Of a DNA stretch of 64,000 nucleotides, positions 51,348-60,414 are shown piece by piece. Origin of the DNA: Pseudomonadales bacterium. Lineage in GTDB: Bacteria > Pseudomonadota > Gammaproteobacteria > Pseudomonadales > Azotimanducaceae. The notes beneath the pieces are model-generated. The model saw only the letters and a program-made list of their open reading frames with translations, did no database searches and was not told the origin of the DNA. The stretch covers positions 372,001 to 436,000 of the forward strand of contig WLWP01000002.1 of assembly GCA_012103505.1 (NCBI GenBank), read 5' to 3'. Numbering within the stretch: position 1 is the first letter of the stretch; each line of letters starts with the position of its first letter. Both the position numbers and the translations under genes were made by a program.

Positions 51348-51647
51348 GTTCTTATCCTTAGTATGTAGTTCGATTTTGATGCAACACAACAAGACAATGC
51401 CTGTGTTGGCTTTTGCCTTTTGCTTTAGCTTCTTACATAGAAGGAGCAAGTTTCGTGCCAGTCAAAATAGGGGTTTAGTGCTTATAAATGCCCAAAATTG
51501 GCGCATTTCGCATCCCGCGCACCGCTTGTGTGCACTGCAGCATAAACGCGGGAGCGCTTTATAGAGGATTGTGAGAACACAAGCAACAGATGAGGCAAAC
51601 TAATTGGCTATAAGGTCATAATTTGCCAACTGAGTGTGGGAAAACTC
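51348..51647. promoter_or_regulatory. Upstream region of the storage-lipid operon with TGC-ACT-GCA
   Basis: 300 bp without a supportable gene. It must hold the promoter of the acyltransferase-WS/DGAT-phaE-phaC operon. A TGC-N3-GCA dyad (GTGCACTGCAG) at 51530-51540 resembles the candidate PhaR boxes elsewhere, 184 bases before the acyltransferase start. No convincing -35/-10 pair was chosen. Confidence 0.4.
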
Positions 51648-52451
51648 CTAATCAGGCCGCATACCGACTGTCTTGTTCATCGAGTAGCCGAGCGCACGAT
51701 ACATTTTGTATCCGATCAAATCGCGAAGCTTTGGCGGCAGCTTCGAGGCGACTTCCGCAGGGACGTCTAAGTATTGGTTCTCTTCCTGGCGCAGCCAACC
51801 CAGCGAATAGGTCAGGATCACGCCATAGCGCCAATCCGATGATGTGTTTGCCCCTGCCCCATGCAATGTGCCACCAAGCCAATAGAGTACAGATCCCGCA
51901 GGCATTTCCGCGGATTCAACTTCCTCATCCTTAGCTTGACGATCTGCCGTCCACTTATGGCTACCGGGTACAAGGAGGGTGGCGCCATTGTCGGCGCGAA
52001 AATCAGTCACCGCCCACATACTTGCAACAATCAAATTGGGCCGCGGATGTTCGAAGAACGTAAACGAGTCGTGCTCACGATGCAGAATTTGCCGCCGCGC
52101 TCCCGGGCCCACTTCAAGCGCTGCACTCACGTGGAGTTGATAACCAAACTCTCCGTTCGGCGTGAGAAAATGATCACACAGACCCAGGCTGTGTTCAGCA
52201 ACCGCTAGCTTCCCGACCGTCTCCGAACGCGCGATCAACGCACTCGTTCTACGTGTGTGTCCTGGGTAAAACTGTGTCGGATCGTCATCGACGATCACCC
52301 GCACGGTTTCAAGATAAGGCGCCAGTTCATCTCTCACACGCGTCTGCTCATTCGCATCAAAGAGATCTGTAACAACCAAACAACCTGCTTCAGCCAAAGC
52401 CTCGGCCATTAACGCAGGATCACTTTCCTTCGCCATGCATGGTATTGCCAT
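51648..52451 (-). CDS. Phytanoyl-CoA dioxygenase-like oxygenase
   Basis: 267 residues from ATG 52451 (ATG 52436 also possible). PhyH-family core with LHREHDSF as the proximal iron motif, where the HxD is HxE (H-R-E), the distal His in GGTLHGAGANTS and the 2-oxoglutarate Arg in WRYGVILTYS. Also the typical LLVPGSHKW. Substrate unknown; not part of the lipid operon. Confidence 0.8.
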   Translation of the reverse strand: MAIPCMAKESDPALMAEALAEAGCLVVTDLFDANEQTRVRDELAPYLETVRVIVDDDPTQFYPGHTRRTSALIARSETVGKLAVAEHSLGLCDHFLTPNGEFGYQLHVSAALEVGPGARRQILHREHDSFTFFEHPRPNLIVASMWAVTDFRADNGATLLVPGSHKWTADRQAKDEEVESAEMPAGSVLYWLGGTLHGAGANTSSDWRYGVILTYSLGWLRQEENQYLDVPAEVASKLPPKLRDLIGYKMYRALGYSMNKTVGMRPD

Positions 52452-52505
52452 CTCACACACTCTTGTTCGCTGTTTTCCTGAGGAAACCACCAATCCATTC
52501 CTCGG

Positions 52506-52563
52506 TCAATCAGCTCCTCTCAATCAACTCCTCTCAATCAACTCCTATTAATCAACTCCTAGG
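52506..52563. repeat. Tandem repeat TCAATCAACTCCTC, four copies
   Basis: Units at 52506, 52520, 52534 and 52549 (14, 14, 15 and 15 bases) differ by one to three bases. They sit between the divergent PhyH-like and alpha/beta hydrolase genes, just upstream of the latter's RBS. Confidence 0.9.
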
Positions 52564-52610
52564 TGAATAAAACTCGGGTTACACTCTGTTGTCAGCCAGG
52601 GAGTAATAAA

Positions 52611-53399
52611 ATGCCATATTTCGAAAACGACCGCGCCAAACTCTACTACCGCGTACAAGGCAAACGCGTCACCAAGGCGCCCGCCCTTTTGTTTATTCAC
52701 GGCTGGTGTTCAAACGCTGATCACTGGCACGAGCAGATCAAACATTTTTCTAGCCAATACAAAATCCTGTCACTGGACCGCCGAGGTCTTGGGCGATCTT
52801 CTACTCCTGGAACAGGACACACACCGGAACAGCACTCACAGGATATAGTCGCCCTACTAAAACACCTTAAAATACGGAAAGTCATCGCAATCGGCCATGC
52901 CGGGGGTGGACCAGTGACTTTAGAGCTCACCCGTTCCAAGCCAAACTTAGTCAAAGCCTGCGTCATGATCGACTCGGGGCTCTACCCCAGCGCAAACTTG
53001 AAAACGCGCAAAAGCCCGTTCGCACAGCTTCTCGGTGGCATGGCAGACAGGTTGTCTGGGCCGCAAGGAAAGAAAGCCTTCAAAGGCATGTACCAAGGAT
53101 TCTTCGGACCTAAGTGTGACAAAACGGTGGCAAGCAGCGCTGTCGCCGATGCAATGAAAACACCTCTCGAGACAATCATTGCCGAGGTGGACGTCATGGC
53201 AGTCAATACAGAACGCATGGCACGCCAAATCAAGCAGCCAGTCCTATGGTTAACCGCGAATGCGGTGGACCAAGGCTATATCAGCAAGAATGTGCAAAAC
53301 GTGCAATTCGCACAGGTAGTGGGCTCAGGCCACTTCCCACAGTTAGAAGTACCGAACCAGACAAATGCGGCTATCGAAACTTTTTTGGCCCAAATCTAA
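52611..53399 (+). CDS. Alpha/beta-hydrolase-fold protein lacking the nucleophile Ser
   Basis: 262 residues from ATG 52611 behind AGGGAG. LLFIHGWCSNADHW is the oxyanion region and SLDRRGLGRSS follows. The nucleophile elbow reads IGHAGGG, with Ala97 where Ser is expected. The acid region LTANAVDQ and His in GSGHFPQLEVP remain. Either a non-hydrolytic member (ligand binding or cofactor-free chemistry) or an inactivated enzyme. Confidence 0.8.
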   Translation: MPYFENDRAKLYYRVQGKRVTKAPALLFIHGWCSNADHWHEQIKHFSSQYKILSLDRRGLGRSSTPGTGHTPEQHSQDIVALLKHLKIRKVIAIGHAGGGPVTLELTRSKPNLVKACVMIDSGLYPSANLKTRKSPFAQLLGGMADRLSGPQGKKAFKGMYQGFFGPKCDKTVASSAVADAMKTPLETIIAEVDVMAVNTERMARQIKQPVLWLTANAVDQGYISKNVQNVQFAQVVGSGHFPQLEVPNQTNAAIETFLAQI

Positions 53400-53404
53400 C
53401 AACA

Positions 53405-54748
53405 CTATTTAGGTGCTCTTAGATCCTCGATCAAGTATTTCGCAGCGATCAGATAGAACACTGTGGATATCACGTTGAGCCCCAGCACGCTCACCATCGC
53501 CCAACGCAGAGAATCCACTCCAAGTGCGGTGGTGGCATTTAGAACATCGCTGATGATACCGGTTAGTTGAGGACCGAGGCCGAGCCCTATTAGGTTAGTA
53601 ACAAACAAAAGCACACTTGCCGCCAGCGCGCGCATACGCACGCCCACCAATCGCTGGGTCAGAGCAAAACCCGGTCCAAGATAGAAAGCACCCAGCATTA
53701 CCGGTATGTTCGCGACGACCAATGCCCGCACCACATCATCACCGAGGTAAACGTATACCGAAAACGGTATCGCAAGAACGGTCGCGAACCCTGGCAACCA
53801 TAGATACCAACGATCGTCCCTTTTCCCGAGTCGGTCACAAAAATAGCCGCCAAGAAAGGTCCCGATCATCCCAGCAAAACCTAAGTAGAAGAGCCAAAGT
53901 CCCACGGTCGCTGTATCCAGACCGTGCGATCGAATCAGGAAGGACGGGAACCAGTAACCAACCCCATTGCCGACAAATGCGTGTAGTGCCGCACCAATAG
54001 ATAAGTAACGGAAGCTTTTGCGCGCCCAAAGAAACCGCATCACGTCCATGACCGGCGGAGCTTCGGAGTTTGCTCTGACGATGGCTTCCGACGCCCCTCG
54101 AACAGGTTCTGCAAGCGTGAATCGAACAAGGAGTGCCAGAAAAATGCCTGGTATGCCGACTGCAATGAAAGCAACACGCCAACCATATTCAGCGTTGATC
54201 GTGCCACCAATCAGACTCCCAAGCATGGCGCCAATTGGTATCCCTAGTGCGTAGATCGATAACGCGGTCGCACGCTTATGCTCGGGAAACAAGTCAGAGA
54301 TCATGGAGTGGGACGGTGGACTTCCACCCGCCTCGCCGATAGAAACCCCAATCCGCGCGACCAGGAGATAGGTGAAACTGGTCGCGAAGCCACAGAGCAC
54401 GGTCATACCACTCCACAGCGCAAGGCATACCGCCAGCAGTGTACGACGCACTGTTTTGTCCGCTAACCGTGCAATTGGGATCCCTAAGATCGTATAGAAC
54501 AGAGCAAAGGCGATCCCACCCAAGAATCCCATCTCTGTGTCCGAAACCCCCAGCTCCTCTTTGATCGGCTGGGCTAGAATGCCAAGAATTGATCGGTCGA
54601 GAAAATTGAAAACGTAAACGATGAGCAGCAAACCCAAGGCGTACCAGGAGCTGGCTGCCACCTTGTCATCGATAACTCTTTTTTCTCCTACAATTTCGCC
54701 CGCCGTCCCGCCAGACGCGCTCCCGGCGTTCGAACCTTCCGCTATCAA
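53405..54748 (-). CDS. MFS transporter, spinster-like
   Basis: 447 residues with 12 predicted membrane segments. VYVFNFLDRSILGILAQPIKEELGVSDTEMGFLGG is the first-helix signature of spinster-like MFS proteins; IARLADKTVRRTLL is the motif-A loop and ARIGVSIGEAGGSPPSHSMISDLFPEHKRA motif region follows helix 4. The start is a TTG preceded by GGGGAAGG at short distance and is uncertain. The substrate is unknown; relatives export lipids or take up organic acids. Confidence 0.85.
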   Translation of the reverse strand: MIAEGSNAGSASGGTAGEIVGEKRVIDDKVAASSWYALGLLLIVYVFNFLDRSILGILAQPIKEELGVSDTEMGFLGGIAFALFYTILGIPIARLADKTVRRTLLAVCLALWSGMTVLCGFATSFTYLLVARIGVSIGEAGGSPPSHSMISDLFPEHKRATALSIYALGIPIGAMLGSLIGGTINAEYGWRVAFIAVGIPGIFLALLVRFTLAEPVRGASEAIVRANSEAPPVMDVMRFLWARKSFRYLSIGAALHAFVGNGVGYWFPSFLIRSHGLDTATVGLWLFYLGFAGMIGTFLGGYFCDRLGKRDDRWYLWLPGFATVLAIPFSVYVYLGDDVVRALVVANIPVMLGAFYLGPGFALTQRLVGVRMRALAASVLLFVTNLIGLGLGPQLTGIISDVLNATTALGVDSLRWAMVSVLGLNVISTVFYLIAAKYLIEDLRAPK

Positions 54749-54820
54749 CCTTCCCCGATTTTGGCATTGACCCGAAGACTAAGTAAGCTCAAGCATCATG
54801 TCTATCTGAATGCTTAAACT

Positions 54821-55519
54821 ATGACTCTCGAAATCATTGGTGCCGGTTTTGGTCGAACGGGAACACTTAGCTTGAAGACAGCCCTCGAGCGACTCGGTTT
54901 CATCAAATGTCATCATATGATTGAGGTGGCGACGAAGGCTGATCAAGTCGATTACTGGTCTCGTATCGCCAATCAGCGGGATGTCCCTAGTTGGGATGAA
55001 GTTTTTTCCGGATACAGAGCGACAACGGACTTCCCGGCATGTGATTTTTACGCTGAGCTTGCCGACTATTACCCGAACGCCAAGGTCATCCTTACAGTCC
55101 GGGATGAGGATAGCTGGTTCCGCAGTGTCAACGAGACAATCTACAGAGTCTCACAAGTCATGCCGAGCTGGCTGCCGCGTCTGGTCCCGCGCGTCGGCAA
55201 AATGCTAGACGCTGTAGCTAAACTCGTCTGGGACGGCACGTTTGCAGGTCACGCCGGTGACCCGGTACGCGCCAAAGCCACCTTTCGAGCCCACAACGAA
55301 GCGGTCAAAGACACCATCGATCCCGAACGGCTGCTTGTATTTGAAGTAAAAGAAGGATGGCAGCCACTCTGTGAATTCCTGGGCGTACCAGAACCTGACG
55401 AGCCATTCCCACACATAAACGACACGGCACAAATGAAACGTCGCATATTCTTTATTCAGTGCCTAGGTATCCTCCCTTATTTGCTGGCCGCAGCTATTCT
55501 CTTAATTCTGTTCGGCTAA
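54821..55519 (+). CDS. Sulfotransferase family protein with C-terminal membrane helix
   Basis: 232 residues. The 5'-PAPS loop GAGFGRTGTLSLKTALE is at 7-23 and the later VRDEDSWFRSV fits the 3'-phosphate region of the P-loop sulfotransferase-4 group. A hydrophobic helix (CLGILPYLLAAAILLILFG) forms the C-terminus, suggesting a tail-anchored membrane enzyme. Acceptor unknown. Confidence 0.8.
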   Translation: MTLEIIGAGFGRTGTLSLKTALERLGFIKCHHMIEVATKADQVDYWSRIANQRDVPSWDEVFSGYRATTDFPACDFYAELADYYPNAKVILTVRDEDSWFRSVNETIYRVSQVMPSWLPRLVPRVGKMLDAVAKLVWDGTFAGHAGDPVRAKATFRAHNEAVKDTIDPERLLVFEVKEGWQPLCEFLGVPEPDEPFPHINDTAQMKRRIFFIQCLGILPYLLAAAILLILFG

Positions 55520-55605
55520 CCCATCTGCCGGTGAAATTGTTACAAATCCTAGAAAGAATTTACTTTCACGTCGGGTAAACTGTCTTTTTAGCCTCGGACC
55601 TGGTT

Positions 55606-58413
55606 TTGCGTCTCACCCAATTCGTTCTGTTACTGCTTTTGGCCACAAGCTCAGCGATTGCAAACGCTGAAACTTATTACGTAGGGCTCGCCAGTTTTAG
55701 CCATCGAGCCAACGCTGAAGATTTCGCATCAAAGCAACAGGCAGGCTACACGCAGATTCAGATCCGCCAAGTGGAACGCAACGGCGGCATGTTCTTTCGC
55801 GTCGTCGCTGGGCCTTTCGAAAACGAAGCTATCGGGCGTCGTGAAGTTGCGCAAAGTAAAACAAGAGGGCTAACAGGGGCATGGTTGGTCATCGAGCCTG
55901 ATCAGCTCGCCCGCACACCGGCAACCAGTCCGACGGACTTAACTCCTCAAACTCGCGCGTCAACACCTCGAGCACGAACAGAGACAACAGCGCCAACACC
56001 CTCCACCCCTGTTGCGGTACCCACAGAAACGCAAGCGCTGCCAGCGACGATTCTTGTGAGCACGGACTCAGGCAGCCCGCTGACCCTGACAAAAATTCCT
56101 GACGATCAGATCAAAGTGGATGGCTTTGTTAATGAAGCTATCTGGCGAGACATCGCCATTGTCGACAACTTCATTGGGGTAGAACCAGACACCGGTACCC
56201 CGGGCACCTATCCCACTCAATTGCGCATTGCCTACAACGAAGACGGTCTCTATGTGAGTGCAATCATGGAGCAGCCCACAGACAGTCTCGTCAAACGCCT
56301 CACCGGTCGCGACGTTCGGGATAATCGAGACAGCCTCTCCGTCACCATCGACACCTCTGGTGAGGGTCGTTATGGCTATTGGTTTGGCATCAATCTCGGC
56401 GACTCGCTGATGGACGGCACCGTATTGCCTGAGCGTCAGTTCTTAAATGACTGGGACGGACCATGGTACGGGCGCAGCCAGACAACCGATTCAGGATGGT
56501 CTGCAGAGATGTTCATTCCTTGGGGTATGGTCTCAATGCCATCGGTGTCAGGGACTCGATCCATGGGTGTCTATGTTTCACGCAAGGTCGCCCACCTCGA
56601 CGAACGATGGGCATGGCCTGCACTTCCATCGACACAACCAAAATTTATGACCGCCCTCAACACGCTCGAGATGGAAGATGTCCAACCTCGGCAGCAGTAC
56701 AGTATCTATCCGTTCGCAGCGACCTCTTACGATTGGGTGGACGAAGAAGCTGAGTATAGGGTGGGCGCAGACATACTCTGGCGACCTTCAAGCAACTTCC
56801 AGCTTAACGCCACCGTGAATCCGGACTTCGGGATCGTTGAGTCTGATGATGTCGTGATCAACCTCACGGCAACCGAAACCTTCTTTCCTGAGAAACGACT
56901 GTTCTTCCTCGAAGGCCAAGAGATCTTTATCGCTACGCCGAGAGCTGACACAAGAACAAACGGGGTCGGGCAGCGCGGCCTACCTTATACCATGGTCAAT
57001 ACTCGGCGCATCGGCGGCAAACCCCTGGCACCAGTCGTTGACCCAACTGTGGATGTACCACAACGAGAGCGAGTCCAACCGACCGAACTTGTCGGCGCTG
57101 TGCGCACAACCGGTCAGGCAGGAAACTTCCGTTACGGGCTGATGGGCGCGTTTGAAGAAGACGTTAAATTTGATGTCACGGACGCAGGTCAACCGCGCAA
57201 TCTAGACCAAGCAGGCAATGACTACGGTATCGCTCGCTTGATGTACGAAGACAACGCGAGTGACGGCGCGTATCGCGCAATAGGCATCCTTGGCACCGCG
57301 GTACTTAATACAGAACGCGGCGACGCAATGGTGCAAGGATTGGATTGGCACTACCTGTCGGGCACAGGCGGGTTGAAAATCGATGGCCAGATTATGAGTT
57401 CGGACCTCGATCGCATCGACGAACGCGGCTACGGCGGTTTCATGGATTTCGAAATGTTCTATGGCGATGGGGTACGGCACCGGGTCGGTATTGAGTACTT
57501 TGACGAACATATCGATATCAACGACCTTGGCTTCTTACAACGCAATGATGAGTATAGTTTTCGCAGCGCGCTCACCTTGACTCACTCGAACCTAAGCTGG
57601 GCGCGCGAAAACGAATTCGATCTGCGCGGTTCGGTGCGCAAGAACATCAGCGAGTCTTTGTTAATTGGCGCTGGCGTATTCGTATCCAACAAGACTAGCC
57701 TCAACGACCTATCGCAAATCACATTTCGCGGCGCCTACTCAGCCCCTCAATACGACGATCTAAACAGTTTCGGCAACGGTACTTATCGTATCGAACCAAA
57801 GGTTACGGCAAGCGTGCAGTGGCAAACGGACACGACTCGCCCGCTGAGCCTGTCTGTGACAGGTGGCTATGAAGAGGACAATCTTGGCGACCCAGGCTAC
57901 AACGCCAACCTCGGTCTGGTCTGGCGTCTAGGCCATCAGTACGCCGTCGAATTTGCAGTGGGCTACAAGGACCAGGAAGGTTGGCTCTTGCACCAGGATG
58001 ACGACCTATTCGCAACATTTGAAGCGGAACAATGGCTACCGTCATTGAGTTTGGAGTACTACATTAGCGCTCGCCAACAACTGCGATTAGCGCTGCAATG
58101 GGTAGGCATTCGGGCCGAAGAAAACGAGTTCTTCCAAATTCCAGGTGAGCCAGACAACCTTATCCCTATAGCCAAGCCCGTCGGTGCTGGGTTCCAAGAT
58201 AGCTATGATTTTTCCGTCAGCCAGTACAGCTTGCAAGCACGCTATCGCTGGGAGATCGCACCCCTTTCCGATATTTTCTTGGTCTACACTCGGCAGGCGA
58301 ACCTGCGTTCAGCGCTTGGCGAAGCAGGGTTCAACGATATTTTTGATAACGCCTGGGAAAACCCACTCGCGGACATATTTGTATTTAAGATCCGCTATCG
58401 CTTTGGCTCTTAA
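55606..58413 (+). CDS. Outer-membrane protein: SPOR, CBM9-like and DUF5916 barrel
   Basis: 935 residues from a TTG. Signal peptide (QFVLLLLLATSSAIANA, cleavage about 21), SPOR-like domain at about 22-98 (YYVGLASFSHRANAEDFASK, RVVAGPFENEAIGRREV), Pro/Thr linker to about 155, CBM9-like carbohydrate-binding fold about 165-345 (IKVDGFVNEAIWRD, RDSLSVTIDTSGEGRYGYWFG), then DUF5916 beta-barrel with ETFFPEKRLFFLEGQEIF and a barrel end (FKIRYRFGS). CBM9-DUF5916 proteins are outer-membrane proteins of unknown transport role. A SPOR domain, which binds denuded peptidoglycan, at their N-terminus is uncommon. Confidence 0.85.
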   Translation: MRLTQFVLLLLLATSSAIANAETYYVGLASFSHRANAEDFASKQQAGYTQIQIRQVERNGGMFFRVVAGPFENEAIGRREVAQSKTRGLTGAWLVIEPDQLARTPATSPTDLTPQTRASTPRARTETTAPTPSTPVAVPTETQALPATILVSTDSGSPLTLTKIPDDQIKVDGFVNEAIWRDIAIVDNFIGVEPDTGTPGTYPTQLRIAYNEDGLYVSAIMEQPTDSLVKRLTGRDVRDNRDSLSVTIDTSGEGRYGYWFGINLGDSLMDGTVLPERQFLNDWDGPWYGRSQTTDSGWSAEMFIPWGMVSMPSVSGTRSMGVYVSRKVAHLDERWAWPALPSTQPKFMTALNTLEMEDVQPRQQYSIYPFAATSYDWVDEEAEYRVGADILWRPSSNFQLNATVNPDFGIVESDDVVINLTATETFFPEKRLFFLEGQEIFIATPRADTRTNGVGQRGLPYTMVNTRRIGGKPLAPVVDPTVDVPQRERVQPTELVGAVRTTGQAGNFRYGLMGAFEEDVKFDVTDAGQPRNLDQAGNDYGIARLMYEDNASDGAYRAIGILGTAVLNTERGDAMVQGLDWHYLSGTGGLKIDGQIMSSDLDRIDERGYGGFMDFEMFYGDGVRHRVGIEYFDEHIDINDLGFLQRNDEYSFRSALTLTHSNLSWARENEFDLRGSVRKNISESLLIGAGVFVSNKTSLNDLSQITFRGAYSAPQYDDLNSFGNGTYRIEPKVTASVQWQTDTTRPLSLSVTGGYEEDNLGDPGYNANLGLVWRLGHQYAVEFAVGYKDQEGWLLHQDDDLFATFEAEQWLPSLSLEYYISARQQLRLALQWVGIRAEENEFFQIPGEPDNLIPIAKPVGAGFQDSYDFSVSQYSLQARYRWEIAPLSDIFLVYTRQANLRSALGEAGFNDIFDNAWENPLADIFVFKIRYRFGS

Positions 58414-58418
58414 CTCTC

Positions 58419-58967
58419 TTAGGTGAAAGTCGCAGCAGCCTTGATCGCGTCCCACTGCTCGTTAAACACGCTGACTTCAGGTTCCGCACCTTCACTCGCA
58501 TACTCATCAAGTAAGGTAGGAATGGTGACGACTGACGTTGGATGGCCTTTAGGAAACGTCGCCTCGTTCACGAACAGCACCTTGGACGCTATCGGCACAC
58601 CAGGCGCTAGAAAACTGATGGCGGCCATACGATCCTGAAGCCTCGGGATCGGGTTATCGAACGCGACCCGACCAATCTCAGAAGTGGCACTCCAAGTATC
58701 TAGTCGATCACCGGCAAAAACCGTCCCAGACACATCTTTCGTCTCAAGTAGCACGAGCCCTTGTTCAGTAAGCAACAGGTGATCGATGTGGATCTCACCA
58801 CCGTTGCCATCCGGCACAAAAAAGTCAGCTAACACATCGCGACTAATATCGCGCAACCGTCGACGCAAATCTTTGCTGCGCAACCGCCGCCAGCGGACCA
58901 TGCCCCACACCACACCAACAAGGGTGATGATCAGCAGCAATCCACCTGCAATAGTTATCAATTCCAT
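58419..58967 (-). CDS. NERD-domain membrane protein
   Basis: 182 residues from ATG 58967. An N-terminal membrane helix (ITIAGGLLLIITLVGVVWGMV) with a basic stop-transfer (RWRRLRSKDLRRRL) precedes the NERD domain, whose IHIDHLLLTEQGLVLLETKDVSGTV holds the D…E-x-K nuclease-like signature. No helicase or kinase domain is attached. Possibly a membrane-bound nuclease-related protein; activity unproven. Confidence 0.82.
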   Translation of the reverse strand: MELITIAGGLLLIITLVGVVWGMVRWRRLRSKDLRRRLRDISRDVLADFFVPDGNGGEIHIDHLLLTEQGLVLLETKDVSGTVFAGDRLDTWSATSEIGRVAFDNPIPRLQDRMAAISFLAPGVPIASKVLFVNEATFPKGHPTSVVTIPTLLDEYASEGAEPEVSVFNEQWDAIKAAATFT

Positions 58968-59052
58968 CTGTCTCAAATTCCCGCGCCTCCACGAGCGACC
59001 TTAGCAAGGTTAGCCCTCCGGTACGAGCAACCACACCGCCTTCAAGTAAAAG

Positions 59053-59076
59053 TGGGGTAAAAGATGGGGTAAAAGA
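59053..59076. repeat. Perfect 12-bp tandem duplication TGGGGTAAAAGA
   Basis: Two abutting copies (59053-59064 and 59065-59076) in the 250-bp spacer between the NERD and thiolase genes. Confidence 0.85.
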
Positions 59077-59197
59077 GGACACACACAATTCGCGGCTCAC
59101 AAATTCCCGCCGACTTTATAATCTCGTCATGACCGTGAATGGCCAAAGACTTCATCAGAGAACGATGAGCGATGTAAGCCTGTTTTAGTGTGTGTCC
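59077..59197. repeat. Inverted repeat GGACACACAC/GTGTGTGTCC, 121 bp apart end to end
   Basis: Arms at 59077-59086 and 59188-59197 are perfectly complementary over 10 bp and bordered by A-rich and T-rich tracts. The 100 bp between hold no gene. This could be a small non-autonomous element or REP-like unit; one occurrence does not prove it. The spacer 58968-59224 contains nothing else supportable. Confidence 0.4.
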
Positions 59198-59224
59198 TTT
59201 TCGGAAGATTTTTCAGAGAGGAGG

Positions 59225-60382
59225 TTAGACGCGCTCGATGATGGTCCCTGTGCCCAAGCCACCGCCACAACACATCGCGATTAGGCCGTAACGACCTTCG
59301 GTTCGCTCCAGCTCGTGAAGCGCGGTCGTGATTAATCGTGCGCCGGTGGAACCCGTCGGGTGACCAAGTGCAATGGCACCCCCATTGACGTTGACCTTAG
59401 CAGGATCAGCGTTGACAGCCTTCTGCCACGCGAGGACTACGCTTGCGAATGCTTCGTTGACTTCAAACACATCGATGTCATCAATGTTCAGACCAGTATC
59501 GTCGAGCACTTTCTTGGTCGCAGGAATCGGCCCCTTCAACATCGTGACTGGATCACATCCAACAAGTGTCGTGCTCGTGATTTTCGCTCTTGGCGTTAAG
59601 CCATATTTATCGATTGCATCCTGATTGGCCAATATCACTACCGCTGCGCCGTCAGAAACTTGCGAGCTAGAACCTGCCGTGTGTACTTCCTGCCCTGGTA
59701 CTGGCGCTAGACTCGCTAGAGACTCCATATCCGTAGCGCGTAAGCCTTCGTCCTTGGCAACTGTGTGCTTTTCACCTGTTGCGTTGCCTTCCTTGTCAAC
59801 GACCGGAGCTTCAAGCGGGACAATTTCTCTATCAAAGCGGCCCTCTTCCCAAGCTTGGATCGCTTTCTGCTGGCTCGCCATACCGAAGGCATCGGTGTCT
59901 TGCCGCGTGATCTGATACTCCTCGGCAATCATCGCTGCACCCATGAACTGGCTCGTGGGCTGCTCCATATAGCTTTCACCCATGGGCGCGCCACCTGCCA
60001 TATTCGAGCCCAAAGGAATGACGGACATCATTTCTACACCGCAGGCGAGCACGATATCTTCCATCCCAGAACCGACCATCGCCGCACCCAACGAAGTCGC
60101 CTGCTGGGATGAACCACACTGAGAATCGATGGTTGTCGCGGCGACTTCTTCTGGAAAGCCCTGTGACAACCAGGCAATACGCGCGACATTGAAAGATTGT
60201 TGATTGATCTGCGAAACGCAGCCGCCAATGACTTGGCCAACATTCACCGGATCTACTCCGGCACGTTGTAGTGCCGCGTCTTGCACAGCGCCGAGCAAAT
60301 CTGCAGGCATGAGGCCTGCGAGTCCCTTGCCACGCTTGCCGATCGGACTTCTTGCAGCCCCTACTATGAATACGTCTTGCAT
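59225..60382 (-). CDS. Acetyl-CoA C-acyltransferase (thiolase)
   Basis: 385 residues with all thiolase catalytic residues: acylated Cys in SQCGSSQQA (about 91), His in GHPTGSTGARL and Cys in CCGGGLGTGT. The SQCGSSQQA loop resembles steroid/FadA5-type thiolases more than FadA. Thiolysis of 3-ketoacyl-CoA is expected. It lies just after the frameshifted DUF4336 gene on the same strand. An acetoacetyl-CoA-forming role for the mevalonate pathway is possible but less likely. Confidence 0.9.
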   Translation of the reverse strand: MQDVFIVGAARSPIGKRGKGLAGLMPADLLGAVQDAALQRAGVDPVNVGQVIGGCVSQINQQSFNVARIAWLSQGFPEEVAATTIDSQCGSSQQATSLGAAMVGSGMEDIVLACGVEMMSVIPLGSNMAGGAPMGESYMEQPTSQFMGAAMIAEEYQITRQDTDAFGMASQQKAIQAWEEGRFDREIVPLEAPVVDKEGNATGEKHTVAKDEGLRATDMESLASLAPVPGQEVHTAGSSSQVSDGAAVVILANQDAIDKYGLTPRAKITSTTLVGCDPVTMLKGPIPATKKVLDDTGLNIDDIDVFEVNEAFASVVLAWQKAVNADPAKVNVNGGAIALGHPTGSTGARLITTALHELERTEGRYGLIAMCCGGGLGTGTIIERV

Positions 60383-60414
60383 GTCTTTTCCTACCCAAAA
60401 AAGGCTAGTTTACC

